Assembly (NCBI RefSeq): GCF_027587195.1
Contig: NZ_JAPDDP010000074.1
Span: 1-38,869, forward strand
Direction: 5' to 3'
Source: Solirubrobacter phytolaccae
GTDB taxonomy: Bacteria > Actinomycetota > Thermoleophilia > Solirubrobacterales > Solirubrobacteraceae
DNA length: 38,869 nt
In this document: in pieces, positions 1 to 7,218 of the stretch
How positions within the stretch are numbered: the first letter of the stretch is position 1
Layout: each line of letters opens with the position of its first letter
Translations under genes and position numbers: made by a program
Notes under the pieces: model-generated
What the model saw: only the letters and a program-made list of their open reading frames with translations
What the model was told of the DNA's origin: nothing
The model's database searches: none

Positions 1-11
1 GCCGACCGCGC

Positions 12-1295
12 TCACGCCCCCGCCTCCGCGGCGGCGAGCCGCAGCCCCGCGGTGCGGGCGTGCCCGGCGAAGCCTTCGGCGTGGGAGATCGCCGCGACCG
101 CCGGGGCGACCTCGCGCGTGCCGGCCGCGGTCAGGCGCTGGTAGGTGCAGGTGCGCAGGAACGAGCCGACCCACAGGCCGCCGGTGAAGCGCCCCGCGCC
201 CATCGTCGGCAGCACGTGGTTGGTGCCGATCGCCTTGTCGCCGTAGGCCACCGTGGCCTCCGCTCCGAGGAACAGTGCGCCGTAGCAACGCAGGCCCGCG
301 TGATAGGCGCCGAGCTTGGACTCCGCGACGTGGACTTCAAGGTGCTCGGGCGCGTGCGCGTCGGACAGTGCCATCGCGGCCGCGTCGTCGGGGACGACCG
401 CGACCGAGCCATGCCTGCGCCACGCCTCGCCCGCCACCTCGCGGGTCGGCCAGGTGGGCAGCAGCTCGTCGACGGCGGCGAGCACCGCGTGCCCGAGGTC
501 CTCGGACGTCGTGATCAGCAGCGCGGGCGAGGTCGGGCCGTGCTCGGCCTGGCCCAATAGGTCGGCCGCGACGCGGAAGGGGTCGGCGGTCGTGTCGGCG
601 ATCACCGCGATCTCGGTCGGGCCGGCCAGCAGGTCGATGCCGACCGTGCCGAACAGTTGGCGCTTGGCCTCGGCCACGTACGCGTTGCCAGGCCCGACGA
701 GCATGTCGGCCGGCTCGGCGCCGCAGAGCCCGAAGGCCATCGCCGCGAGCGCCTGGACACCCCCGAGGCAGAGGATGCGATCGGCGCCTGAGGTCGCGAT
801 CGCGTGGATCATCGCCGGGTCCAGGCCCTGGCGGGCACGTGGTGGCGCGCACGCCGTGACGTCCCGCACGCCCGCCTCCTTGGCGACCGCGACGCTCATG
901 AACGCGGACGCGAGCATCGGGTAGCGGCCGCCCGGGATGTACGCGCCGACGGCACGGACCGGCAGGTGCCGATGTCCGAGCGTCACGCCCGGTAGCGGCT
1001 CGACCTCCAGGTCACGCAACGTCTCGCGCTGCGCCCGGGCGAAGCCGCGCACCTGCGCCTGCGCGAACGCGATGTGCTCCGCGAGCCCCGGGTCGACGGC
1101 GTCGGTCGCCGCGCGGATCTCTTCCGCGTCGAGCACGAACGATGGTGGCGACCAGCCGTCCAGCACCTGCGAGAGGCGGCGGACCTCCCGCTCTCCCCCG
1201 CGCTCGATCGCGAGCAGCAGCTCGGACACACGCGCGCGAACCTCGGCCGCGATGGCCGGGGCGTGCCACGGCGCGTCTTTGAGAAACACGGTCAA
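12..1295 (-). CDS. HisD-family (histidinol dehydrogenase-like) NAD-dependent alcohol dehydrogenase, probably catabolic
   Basis: A full-length HisD fold of 427 residues. The zinc and catalytic residues of the family are present: Q249 and H252 (GQAEHGP), E317-H318 (HAPEHLE), D353 (YGDKAIGTNHVLP) and a C-terminal histidine (H412). HisD enzymes oxidise a primary alcohol to a carboxylate in two NAD-dependent steps. No other his gene is nearby. The gene is the second of a two-gene operon with a 2-hydroxyacid dehydrogenase, sharing TTGA at the junction. The segment TGGLWVGSFLRTCTYQ resembles, from memory, catabolic paralogues such as sulfopropanediol dehydrogenase (HpsN). I therefore favour a catabolic polyol or sulfopolyol dehydrogenase over histidine biosynthesis; the substrate is unknown. 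The TTG start has GAGGTGA 7 bases upstream; GTG at 1289 is an alternative. Confidence 0.85.
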   Translation of the reverse strand: MTVFLKDAPWHAPAIAAEVRARVSELLLAIERGGEREVRRLSQVLDGWSPPSFVLDAEEIRAATDAVDPGLAEHIAFAQAQVRGFARAQRETLRDLEVEPLPGVTLGHRHLPVRAVGAYIPGGRYPMLASAFMSVAVAKEAGVRDVTACAPPRARQGLDPAMIHAIATSGADRILCLGGVQALAAMAFGLCGAEPADMLVGPGNAYVAEAKRQLFGTVGIDLLAGPTEIAVIADTTADPFRVAADLLGQAEHGPTSPALLITTSEDLGHAVLAAVDELLPTWPTREVAGEAWRRHGSVAVVPDDAAAMALSDAHAPEHLEVHVAESKLGAYHAGLRCYGALFLGAEATVAYGDKAIGTNHVLPTMGAGRFTGGLWVGSFLRTCTYQRLTAAGTREVAPAVAAISHAEGFAGHARTAGLRLAAAEAGA

Positions 1296-2272
1296 GCGGG
1301 AGTCACCTCATTGGGCTCGGAGATGGAGACGAGGCCTTCCGGGCGGCGCCCGTCGAGCACGGCCAGGGCAGCGTCGACCGCGCGCCGGGTCATCTCCCGG
1401 ATCGACGGCTCGCTCAGGCCCGCGACGTGCGGCGTCAGGGTCACGTTCTCGAGCGCGTGCAGCCGGCCCGGCGGTGACGGCTCGAGCGCGAGCACGTCCA
1501 GCGCGGCCGCGCGGAGCGCCCCGGCCTCGAGCGCGTCCGCGAGCGCGTCCTCGTCGACCAGGCCGCCGCGCGCCGTGTTGACGAGGATCGCGTGCGCGGG
1601 CAGCAGTGCGAGCCGTGCGCGATCCAGCAGATGCCGGGTTCCGGGCGTCAACGGCAGGTGGAGCGACACGACGTCGCTCGCGCGGAGCAACGTGTCCAGG
1701 TCCACGTGCCGAACACCGGGCCCACCGGCGGGCGCGAACGGATCGCAGATGAGGATGCGGGCGCCGAACCCGGTCAGGCGCTCGTGCACGGCCCGTCCGA
1801 TCGCGCCGTAGCCGACGAGCCCGACCGTGGCTCCCCCCAGCTCACTGCCGACCGCGGGCCCCGTGCGCTCCCATCGCCCGGCACGGATCGCGCGGTCGTG
1901 CGCGGGCACACGCCGCAGCGCCGCGAGCATGAGCGCGACCGTGTGGTCGGCGGAGCTGCTGGTGTTCGCACCCGGCGTCGTGCACACCGCAACGCCGTTG
2001 CGCGCCGCGGCCTGCAGGTCGATCGAGTCGGTACCGACACCCACGCGAGCGATCACGCGCAGCCGCGCCGCCGCGTCAAGCACGCCCGCGTCGAACGGAT
2101 CGGTCGAGACGATCGCCGCCTCGACGCCCTCGAGCAGCGCGAGCAGGTCGCGCGGGGTGCGGTCCGCGGTGCGCGGCGCGATCCGCAGGCGGTGGCCGGC
2201 CTCGGTCAGCCGGCGCCCGACGTCCGCGCCCTCGGCGTCGAAGTCGGGCCAGGTGATGAGGATCGTCGCCAC
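1292..2272 (-). CDS. D-isomer-specific 2-hydroxyacid dehydrogenase
   Basis: A 326-residue protein of the D-2-hydroxyacid dehydrogenase (phosphoglycerate/glyoxylate reductase) family. It has the NAD-binding VGLVGYGAIGRAV segment, the substrate-binding NTARGGLVDE loop and the catalytic histidine in LTPHVAG. It would interconvert a 2-keto acid and a 2-hydroxy acid in the cytoplasm. The frame stays open to 2344, but the GTG at 2272 gives the normal family N-terminus (VATILITWP) and keeps the palindromic operator at 2278-2288 outside the gene. It is the first gene of the operon with the HisD-like dehydrogenase, overlapping it by 4 bp, so the two probably act in one pathway. The exact substrate is not evident. 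Confidence 0.88.
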   Translation of the reverse strand: MATILITWPDFDAEGADVGRRLTEAGHRLRIAPRTADRTPRDLLALLEGVEAAIVSTDPFDAGVLDAAARLRVIARVGVGTDSIDLQAAARNGVAVCTTPGANTSSSADHTVALMLAALRRVPAHDRAIRAGRWERTGPAVGSELGGATVGLVGYGAIGRAVHERLTGFGARILICDPFAPAGGPGVRHVDLDTLLRASDVVSLHLPLTPGTRHLLDRARLALLPAHAILVNTARGGLVDEDALADALEAGALRAAALDVLALEPSPPGRLHALENVTLTPHVAGLSEPSIREMTRRAVDAALAVLDGRRPEGLVSISEPNEVTPA

Positions 2273-2277
2273 GCGAT

Positions 2278-2288
2278 TGATCCAATCA
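2278..2288. promoter_or_regulatory. Candidate GntR/FadR operator TGAT-N3-ATCA
   Basis: TGATCCAATCA is an 11-bp inverted repeat (TGAT/ATCA arms, 3-bp centre). It sits 5 bp upstream of the GTG of the 2-hydroxyacid dehydrogenase and has the same core as the sites at 10513, 10616, 19882 and 25683. I infer an operator overlapping the -10/start region of a leaderless or nearly leaderless transcript. Confidence 0.6.
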
Positions 2289-2353
2289 CCGGACCAATCG
2301 GGTGGACAGGCCCAATTCTGTCCAGCGACAGGTTCGGGCGGCAATCGATCGCG

Positions 2354-2629
2354 TTGCCTCGCCGATCACCGGGTACTCCACCAACGATTCTGCTCTTCGG
2401 CGACAACCCGAACATCGACACGGCGCCGCTTCCGGTCCTGGTGGCGGTCGCGTGCCTTGGATTTCTGATCGTGCGCTCGCGCAGTTCGCTGCTCCGCTTC
2501 CTGGGCCAGATGTTCGCCGGCGGAACGGGCACGCTCTTCGGCAAGTCGGTCGCGATTATCGCGGGATACGGACTGATGCTCGGCGGCATCGTCGGGACGG
2601 TGCTCTGGTTCGTCGACAACCTGTCCTGA
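2354..2629 (+). CDS. Small two-helix membrane protein, unknown function
   Basis: The frame ending at 2629 has strong G/C preference at third codon positions from about 2390 onward. It encodes two hydrophobic segments, around PLPVLVAVACLGFLIV and KSVAIIAGYGLMLGGIVGTV, separated by a basic loop (RSRSSLLRF). I do not recognise the family. No ATG or GTG lies in a suitable place, so the TTG at 2354 (91 residues) is a tentative start and its ribosome binding site is poor. The gene is divergent from the 2-hydroxyacid dehydrogenase and converges on the VanZ-like gene 37 bp downstream. Codon pattern and hydrophobicity support a real gene; the 5' end is uncertain. Confidence 0.5.
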   Translation: MPRRSPGTPPTILLFGDNPNIDTAPLPVLVAVACLGFLIVRSRSSLLRFLGQMFAGGTGTLFGKSVAIIAGYGLMLGGIVGTVLWFVDNLS

Positions 2630-2665
2630 CGACACGGCGCCTGCGGAGGCGGGGCTGCTCGAAGC

Positions 2666-3202
2666 TCAGCGCCAGCGGAACCGGCTGATGAGCAGAGCGG
2701 CGCCAGGGACCCGCGACAACAGGGAGATCAGACCCAGGCCGAGCGCGGCACCGGCCACGTTGAAGATGAGGTCGTTCACATCGGCGATGTGGCCGCCACC
2801 CAGCACACGCGCGGTGAAGAGCTGGGCCAGCTCGATGGCCAGGCTGAGCGTCGCGGCCACCGCGAGCACGCGCCACCACGACGTGCTGTCCACGCAGAGC
2901 GACACGAGCATCCCGAGAGGTACGAAGACCAGGACGTTCGTCACCGCGTCGGAGAGCTCGTATCCCACCAGCGGCACCACGTCGAGATACGCCGTCCACG
3001 GTTCGGCGCCACCGGGCATGTCCCAGAAGATCGGGAACACCGTGTTCGCGACGACTCCAGCCGCGTACACACAGAGCAGGAACGACACGATGGCGCGCGG
3101 TGCCGAGAGCCGGTCGCGACGGTGCAGGTGCCACAGCAGGGCCACGAACATCGCCGCGGCGAGGGGAACGACCACGGGCAGCACCGGTACCGCTTTGAAC
3201 AC
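2666..3202 (-). CDS. VanZ-like integral membrane protein
   Basis: A 178-residue membrane protein with about five hydrophobic segments and the VanZ-family pattern: DVVPL, then NVLVFVPLGML, an acidic AIELAQLF helix, and the DVNDLIFNVAGAALG signature near the C-terminus. VanZ-like proteins are widespread in Gram-positives; only a few are linked to teicoplanin resistance, so no resistance role is claimed. The open frame begins at 3265, but the GTG at 3202 is preceded by GGAAGGAGCC at good spacing and starts directly before the first membrane helix, so I chose it. A possible -10 (TAGGAT, minus strand, 3264-3269) lies upstream. The gene is monocistronic and converges on the small membrane protein gene. 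Confidence 0.82.
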   Translation of the reverse strand: MFKAVPVLPVVVPLAAAMFVALLWHLHRRDRLSAPRAIVSFLLCVYAAGVVANTVFPIFWDMPGGAEPWTAYLDVVPLVGYELSDAVTNVLVFVPLGMLVSLCVDSTSWWRVLAVAATLSLAIELAQLFTARVLGGGHIADVNDLIFNVAGAALGLGLISLLSRVPGAALLISRFRWR

Positions 3203-3603
3203 TCGCGCGGCTCCTTCCGCTGGTTCGGTGCATGCGTGAAGACGTCGTCGCCGCCTCGAGCCCATCCTAGCCCTGGGCCGGCGACGTGGGAGTCGTGGCG
3301 GCCATGGGAACGTCGTCAGACGCCCGCTCGGCCGGGGAAGCCATCGTGCTTCCCCGGCCGGCGGACATCACTCCGCTGCTCGAGGCGTGCCTTGCAGTTG
3401 CCGCTGGTCAGACGGCGGGGAGCGCAAGGCGCGCGGAGGGCTCGTGCACGGCAGGCCGTACACCCCCCTAGATGTCCGGGACACCGTCATTTGTGACAAG
3501 GGACGTCCTCATCCGGACCGCGCCCCGGCGACAGACACAATGCCGCGCCGGGCGGAGCGGCACCCGGACCTCGCGAGCGGCCCGCGTGCCCGGCAGGGGT
3601 ATC
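3203..3603. other. 400-bp non-coding gap
   Basis: No frame here has consistent codon bias, a ribosome binding site and a recognisable product together. Two structural elements are visible: the GC-rich hairpin at 3329-3360 and a short palindrome GTCA-TTTG-TGAC at 3486-3497 that could be an operator of unknown identity. The first part should contain the promoter of the VanZ-like gene. Confidence 0.5.
3329..3360. other. Perfect 12-bp-stem hairpin
   Basis: CGGCCGGGGAAG (3329-3340) and CTTCCCCGGCCG (3349-3360) are exact inverted repeats around an 8-base loop. The stem is nearly all G/C, and no T-run follows on either strand, so it is not a canonical intrinsic terminator. It could be a Rho-independent-like stop for distant transcripts, a structured RNA element or a small mobile repeat. 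Confidence 0.5.
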
Positions 3604-4104
3604 TCAGCCGCCGGGCGCGTCGGCGCGCAGGTGCCCGCCGCGCGCATGGGACGCCGTGAGGAGCGCGGTGGTGACGGCGAGCGCGTCCAGCGCCAGGATG
3701 AGCAGCCAGGGGCCCTCTGCGACTCGCAGCTCGGGGACCTCGCGGGAGAGAACCGCCCAGGACAGCGTGCCGAGGACGAGGACCGACGCGGCCGCTCCGC
3801 TTGTCTTCCACCAGCGGCCGTTCCATGCGACGAGAGCCAGACAGAGGCTCGCGACGGCCACGACGAAGCTGAGCCACACCAGGCCGTCGGACTGCCAAGA
3901 CTGGCCGCAGGCGTCGCGGCGGTCTTCGCACGCCATCACGACAGCGAAGGGGGCAACGAGGGCGAAGGCACAACCGCCGAGGAGGGTGATCGACGCGGCG
4001 AGCCTGCGGGCCAGAGACGTCGGTTGCGCAGATACGTTGCGCTCCACAGCGCGTAGATCGACAGGTCGAGCGCCCGAGTTGAGTCGATCGTGGTTCTCGA
4101 CCAC
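3604..4104 (-). CDS. Four-helix integral membrane protein, unknown function
   Basis: A 166-residue protein with four hydrophobic segments (starting about LAASITLLGGCAFALV, LVWLSFVVAVASLCLALV, AAASVLVLGTLSWAVL and LLILALDALAVTTALL). The first extracytoplasmic loop carries two cysteines (ACEDRRDACGQSW) that could form a disulfide. I do not recognise a family. The GTG at 4104 has a weak ribosome binding site; GTG at 4047 would shorten the hydrophilic N-terminus by 19 residues and is a fair alternative. The 5' end meets the remnant of a VOC gene on the other strand, so this edge is probably an old rearrangement junction. Confidence 0.65.
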   Translation of the reverse strand: MVENHDRLNSGARPVDLRAVERNVSAQPTSLARRLAASITLLGGCAFALVAPFAVVMACEDRRDACGQSWQSDGLVWLSFVVAVASLCLALVAWNGRWWKTSGAAASVLVLGTLSWAVLSREVPELRVAEGPWLLILALDALAVTTALLTASHARGGHLRADAPGG

Positions 4105-4105
4105 G

Positions 4106-4271
4106 GACGAGCTGCTGATCGTGCTCGACGGCGCCGACGGTGGACGCCGAGTACGCCCGCCTGACCGCCGCCGGCCTCGAACTCCCCAAGCCGCCGCGCC
4201 GCATGCGCGGAACCTACGGCTTCTACTTCACCGCGCTCGACGAGGTGCTCTTCGAGGTCGCCGCCCGATGA
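4106..4271 (+). pseudogene. Remnant of a VOC/glyoxalase-superfamily gene
   Basis: Reading 4140-4271 gives VDAEYARLTAAGLELPKPPRR, then an RGTYGFYFTALDEVLFEVAAR end and a stop. This is the typical C-terminal half of a vicinal-oxygen-chelate (glyoxalase/bleomycin-resistance-like) domain. Just upstream, 4106-4139 reads DELLIVLDGAD in a different frame, so at least one frameshift separates the pieces, and the N-terminal half is absent. Codon bias is still normal for the genome, which suggests a recent loss. The fragment lies between the membrane protein gene and the SDR gene. Confidence 0.7.
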
Positions 4272-4277
4272 CCCCGG

Positions 4278-5036
4278 TCAGCCGGCTCGCCGCGCCGTCA
4301 GGCCGCCGTCGACATAGAGCGTCGCGCCCGTGATGTAGCTCGCCTCGGGTGAGGCCAGGAACGCGATCGTCGCCGCGATCTCCTCGGGCGCGGCGATCCG
4401 GCCGAGCGCGACGCCCGCCACCATCGCGCGCTCGGCCGCGGCCGGGTCTTCGGCGCGCTCCATGCTCTCGCGCACGAGGCGGGTGTCGGTGAAGCCCGGG
4501 CACAGGCAGTTGACGCGGATGCCGTCCGGGCCGTGGTCGAGGGCGAGGCTGCGCGTCAGGCCGGCGAGGCCCGCCTTGGCCGCGGCGTACGGGAAGAAGC
4601 CTTCGAGCGTCGCGCTGGCGTGGATCGAGGAGACGTTGACGATCGCCCCTCCCCCGCTCGCGCGCATGTGCGGGAGCGTGTGCTTCGCGCACAGCCAGGC
4701 CGACTTGAGGTCGACCGCGAAGAAGGCGTCCCAGTCGGCCTCGGTCATCGTCGTGGCGTCGAAGTTCGCGTTGCGGCCGGCGTTGTTGACCAGCACGGTC
4801 GGCGGGCCGAGCTCGTGGGCGCAGGCGGCGATGAACGCCTCGACGTCGCGCTCGGCGCCGACGTCGGCGCGGACGAACTTCGCCGGGCCGAGGTGCGCGA
4901 GCTCGCCCTGCAGCTCGTAGCCGAGCCGCGCGTCGCGCCCGCAGAAGCCGACGGCGTAGCCGTCCCGCAGCAGGCGCTCGACCGTCGCGTGGCCGATGCC
5001 GCGGGTTCCGCCGGTGATGATGGCAACCTGAGAGAT
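4278..5036 (-). CDS. SDR-family NAD(P)-dependent oxidoreductase with no canonical start codon
   Basis: A classical short-chain dehydrogenase of about 252 residues. It has an N-terminal ITGGTRGIGHATV nucleotide-binding loop, VLVNNAGRN, catalytic serine in VNVSSIHAS, the YAAAK dyad, CLCPGFTDT and a C-terminal YITGATLYVDGGL. The reading frame of the Rossmann loop runs back only to in-frame TGA-TAG stops near 5048, and between them there is no ATG, GTG or TTG. The most plausible start is ATC at 5036, which follows a -10-like TAGAGT on the minus strand by 7 bases; a base deletion after the TTG at 5025 is the alternative. The next canonical start (GTG at 4796) would remove the cofactor site. It is divergent from the SMP-30 lactonase gene and probably oxidises a sugar-like alcohol. 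Confidence 0.75.
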   Translation of the reverse strand: MSQVAIITGGTRGIGHATVERLLRDGYAVGFCGRDARLGYELQGELAHLGPAKFVRADVGAERDVEAFIAACAHELGPPTVLVNNAGRNANFDATTMTEADWDAFFAVDLKSAWLCAKHTLPHMRASGGGAIVNVSSIHASATLEGFFPYAAAKAGLAGLTRSLALDHGPDGIRVNCLCPGFTDTRLVRESMERAEDPAAAERAMVAGVALGRIAAPEEIAATIAFLASPEASYITGATLYVDGGLTARRAG

Positions 5037-5051
5037 ATAATGACTCTATCA
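5036..5051. promoter_or_regulatory. Divergent promoter with TATAAT box and degenerate TGAT-N3-ATCA operator
   Basis: A consensus -10 TATAAT (5036-5041, plus strand) lies 10 bp before the GTG of the SMP-30 gene. It abuts TGACTCTATCA (5041-5051), a 7-of-8 match to the TGAT/ATCA arms seen at other operons here. On the minus strand TAGAGT (5044-5049) could be the -10 of the SDR gene. A regulator bound here would block both directions. Confidence 0.5.
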
Positions 5052-5906
5052 GTGGAGATCGAGATCGTGCGCCGCGGAGGCGACGAGCTCGGAGAAGGTC
5101 CGGTGTGGCTGCCGGCGTCGAACGAGCTGTTGCGCGTGGACATCAACGCGCCCGCGATCGTCCGCTACGACCCGGCGACGGGAAACGAGCAGCGGCGCGA
5201 AACATCCGATCGCGTCGGCTTTGCCATCCCCGCGGCGGGTGGCGGCCTGGTCGCGGGCGTCGGACTCGACGTCGTGCACATCGGCGAGACGATCGGGCGC
5301 GTCCAGGAGCCGCCGGGCGCGAACCGCTTCAACGACGCCGCCTGCGACGCCTGCGGGCGACTGTGGGCCGGGACGATGTCGATGCGCCGCACGCCGGGCA
5401 CCGCGGCGCTGTACCGGCTGGAGCCCGGTGGCGCCCTGGAGGTCGCGGTCGGCGGCGCGACGATCTCGAACGGCCTGGACTGGAACCTCGACGCGACGCG
5501 TCTGTACTACATCGACTCGACGACGCAGCGGATCGACGCGTTCGACTTCGACCTGGACCGTGGGCGGATCGGGCGGCGGCGGGCGTTCGCGCGCATCGAC
5601 CCGGCCGACGGACTGCCGGACGGACTGTGCGTCGACGCCGACGGCGGCGTGTGGGTCGCGCTGTTCGGCGGCGGCGCGCTCCGCCATTACCAGCCCGACG
5701 GCACGCTGGACGCGCACATCCCGCTCCCCGTGCGCTTCCCGACCAGCGTCGCGTTCGGCGGACAGGATCTGCGCGACCTCTACGTCACCTCTTCGCGCCA
5801 CCTGCTCGACGCAGTCGCACGCGAGGCGGAGACGGCCGCCGGGTCGGTCCTACGCCTGCGCCCCGGCGTGAAAGGCCGCGCGACCCACGCGTTCGGTGCC
5901 GCGTGA
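5052..5906 (+). CDS. SMP-30/gluconolactonase/LRE family sugar lactonase
   Basis: A 284-residue six-bladed beta-propeller of the SMP-30/gluconolaconase family. It has the metal-site and core motifs ELGEGPVW (N-terminus), NRFNDAACDACGRLWAGTM, ISNGLDWNLDATRLYYIDS and ADGLPDGLCVDADGGVWVA. These enzymes hydrolyse sugar-acid lactones, usually after a dehydrogenase makes the lactone; the divergent SDR is a natural partner. An upstream in-frame ATG at 5040 overlaps the TATAAT box, so I prefer the GTG at 5052, which gives the usual VEIEIV start and implies a leaderless mRNA. The 3' end converges on the GntR gene with 5 bp between them. Confidence 0.87.
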   Translation: MEIEIVRRGGDELGEGPVWLPASNELLRVDINAPAIVRYDPATGNEQRRETSDRVGFAIPAAGGGLVAGVGLDVVHIGETIGRVQEPPGANRFNDAACDACGRLWAGTMSMRRTPGTAALYRLEPGGALEVAVGGATISNGLDWNLDATRLYYIDSTTQRIDAFDFDLDRGRIGRRRAFARIDPADGLPDGLCVDADGGVWVALFGGGALRHYQPDGTLDAHIPLPVRFPTSVAFGGQDLRDLYVTSSRHLLDAVAREAETAAGSVLRLRPGVKGRATHAFGAA

Positions 5907-5911
5907 GCCGC

Positions 5912-6664
5912 TCAGGCGCCGCGGGCGACCTTGCGCGCGTGCTCGCGCAGGTACCCCTCGACCGTATCCAGGTGCGCGCGCATCGCCGCGCGGGCTGCAT
6001 CGGGGTCACCGGCGCGGACGGCGTCCAGGATCGCCTGGTGTTCGGGCAGCGCACGCGTGCGCCGGTAGGCCGGACGCGCCAGCGGATAGCGCGCGGCCAG
6101 GAGCGCGTCGTCGACGCGACGCACGAGCGCGAGCAGCGCGAGGTTGCCCGTCGTCTCCACGAGCGCCGTGTGGAACGCGACGTCGGCCTGGTGGTAGGCC
6201 TCCTCCTGGACGCGGGCGGGCCGGCGCGACAGCGCGTCCTCCATCGCCGCGAACCGCGCGTCCAGCGTGGCCACGCCGTCCTCGGAGGCCCGCTCGGCGG
6301 CGAGCCCGGCGGCTTCGATCTCGATGATCCGCCGGCACTCCAGATACTCGCCGAGCAGGTGCTCGGCGCCGGCGCCGGCCAGCGAAGCGGCGATCACCTC
6401 CGCGTCGAACAGGTCCCACGCCTCACGCGGGTTGACGATCGTGGAGGAGCCGTGCCGCACGGTCGCGAGGCCGCGCTCCTCGAGCGCGCGCAGGCACTCG
6501 CGGGCCACCCCGCGCGAGATCCCGAAGCGTTCGGCCACGGCGACCTCGCTCGGCAGCGCTTCACCGGGCGCGAGCTGCCCGCCGACGATCTCGCCGACGA
6601 ACTCGGCCATGACCTCACGATGCAGGCGACGTCGCGGGGACGCCGACGATACGACGGTCGACAT
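5912..6664 (-). CDS. FadR-subfamily GntR transcriptional regulator (1 of 3)
   Basis: A 250-residue protein with an N-terminal winged helix-turn-helix (LPSEVAVAERFGISRGVARE, then LRALEERGL) and an FCD ligand-binding domain. The FCD metal-site residues appear in the HQADVAFH, TGN and LPEHQAIL segments. FadR-type regulators usually respond to a carboxylic acid or sugar-acid metabolite and repress adjacent catabolic genes; the SMP-30/SDR pair is the likely local target. The frame extends to a GTG at 6682, but ATG 6664 leaves the operator-like sequence 6671-6681 upstream and suggests autoregulation. Its recognition region (SRGVxRExLRxLEERGL) is shared with the regulators at 9786 and 19899. Confidence 0.9.
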   Translation of the reverse strand: MSTVVSSASPRRRLHREVMAEFVGEIVGGQLAPGEALPSEVAVAERFGISRGVARECLRALEERGLATVRHGSSTIVNPREAWDLFDAEVIAASLAGAGAEHLLGEYLECRRIIEIEAAGLAAERASEDGVATLDARFAAMEDALSRRPARVQEEAYHQADVAFHTALVETTGNLALLALVRRVDDALLAARYPLARPAYRRTRALPEHQAILDAVRAGDPDAARAAMRAHLDTVEGYLREHARKVARGA

Positions 6665-6670
6665 GTCCAG

Positions 6671-6681
6671 AGACCCAATCA
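6671..6681. promoter_or_regulatory. Degenerate TGAT-N3-ATCA operator half-site
   Basis: On the minus strand this reads TGATTGGGTCT, with one perfect TGAT arm and the same TGG centre as the site at 2278, but a poor second arm. It lies 6 bp upstream of the GntR start at 6664, the same distance as at the other sites, and in the divergent region with the MarR gene. Confidence 0.4.
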
Positions 6682-6744
6682 CACGATGAGTCGCCTTGCA
6701 ACGCCGATCTGCGCCAGAATCCGCTACTACTAGGCCAGAACCTC

Positions 6745-7218
6745 ATGAATGAGCGAGCCGTAGCGATCACGAGTCTCCAGAGCGCGCTGGCCGCGCTGGA
6801 GCTGGCCGGGATGCAGCGGCGGGGTGAGCTGCGGCGCCGGCTCCGGGTCGGGGACGAGGAGCTCACCGCTCTGCTGCACCTCGCCCACCACGAGCGCCTC
6901 GCGCAGCGGCGGCTCGGCGAGCTCACCGGCCTCTCGCGCAGCGGTGCCGGCGCGATGATCCAGCGCCTCGAGGAGCACGGCTACGTGCGTCGCTGGGCGG
7001 ACCCGGAGGATCGCCGGTTGCGCTGGATCGAGCTCACCCCGGCCGGCCGCGAGGCGCTCGACGGCGCGTCGCCCGTGACGCTCGACGACCTCACGACGGA
7101 GGACCTCGTCGCCGCCGGACGCGTCCTCGATCAGCTCGTCGGCGAACCGGTCTCCGCGCCGGAGGCGGACGACATCGCTCCCGCGGACGGCGTCCCGGTC
7201 TGGCGCCACTGGGGCTGA
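6745..7218 (+). CDS. MarR-family transcriptional regulator
   Basis: A 157-residue MarR protein. It has a winged HTH core (LTALLHLAHHERLAQRRLGE, then LTGLSRSGAGAMIQRLEEHG), the beta-wing VRRWADPEDRRLRWIELTPAGREAL and a short C-terminal dimerisation helix. MarR proteins bind palindromes near their own promoter and are released by small phenolic or other ligands. The gene is divergent from the GntR gene. Its 3' end overlaps the 3' end of the oppositely oriented ThiF-like gene by 88 bp, which is unusually long. The ligand and targets are not evident. Confidence 0.85.
   Translation: MNERAVAITSLQSALAALELAGMQRRGELRRRLRVGDEELTALLHLAHHERLAQRRLGELTGLSRSGAGAMIQRLEEHGYVRRWADPEDRRLRWIELTPAGREALDGASPVTLDDLTTEDLVAAGRVLDQLVGEPVSAPEADDIAPADGVPVWRHWG

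Noticed and set aside
12..1295. Histidine-biosynthesis hisD
   Set aside because: No other his gene is adjacent, and the neighbour is a 2-hydroxyacid dehydrogenase under a catabolic-type operator; the symbol was withheld.
2666..3202. Teicoplanin-resistance gene vanZ
   Set aside because: Only the broad VanZ-like fold is visible, with no other van gene; most family members are unrelated to resistance.
3286..3471. 61-codon frame in the 400-bp gap
   Set aside because: Weak codon bias, no ribosome binding site, and it contains the perfect hairpin; not supported as a gene.
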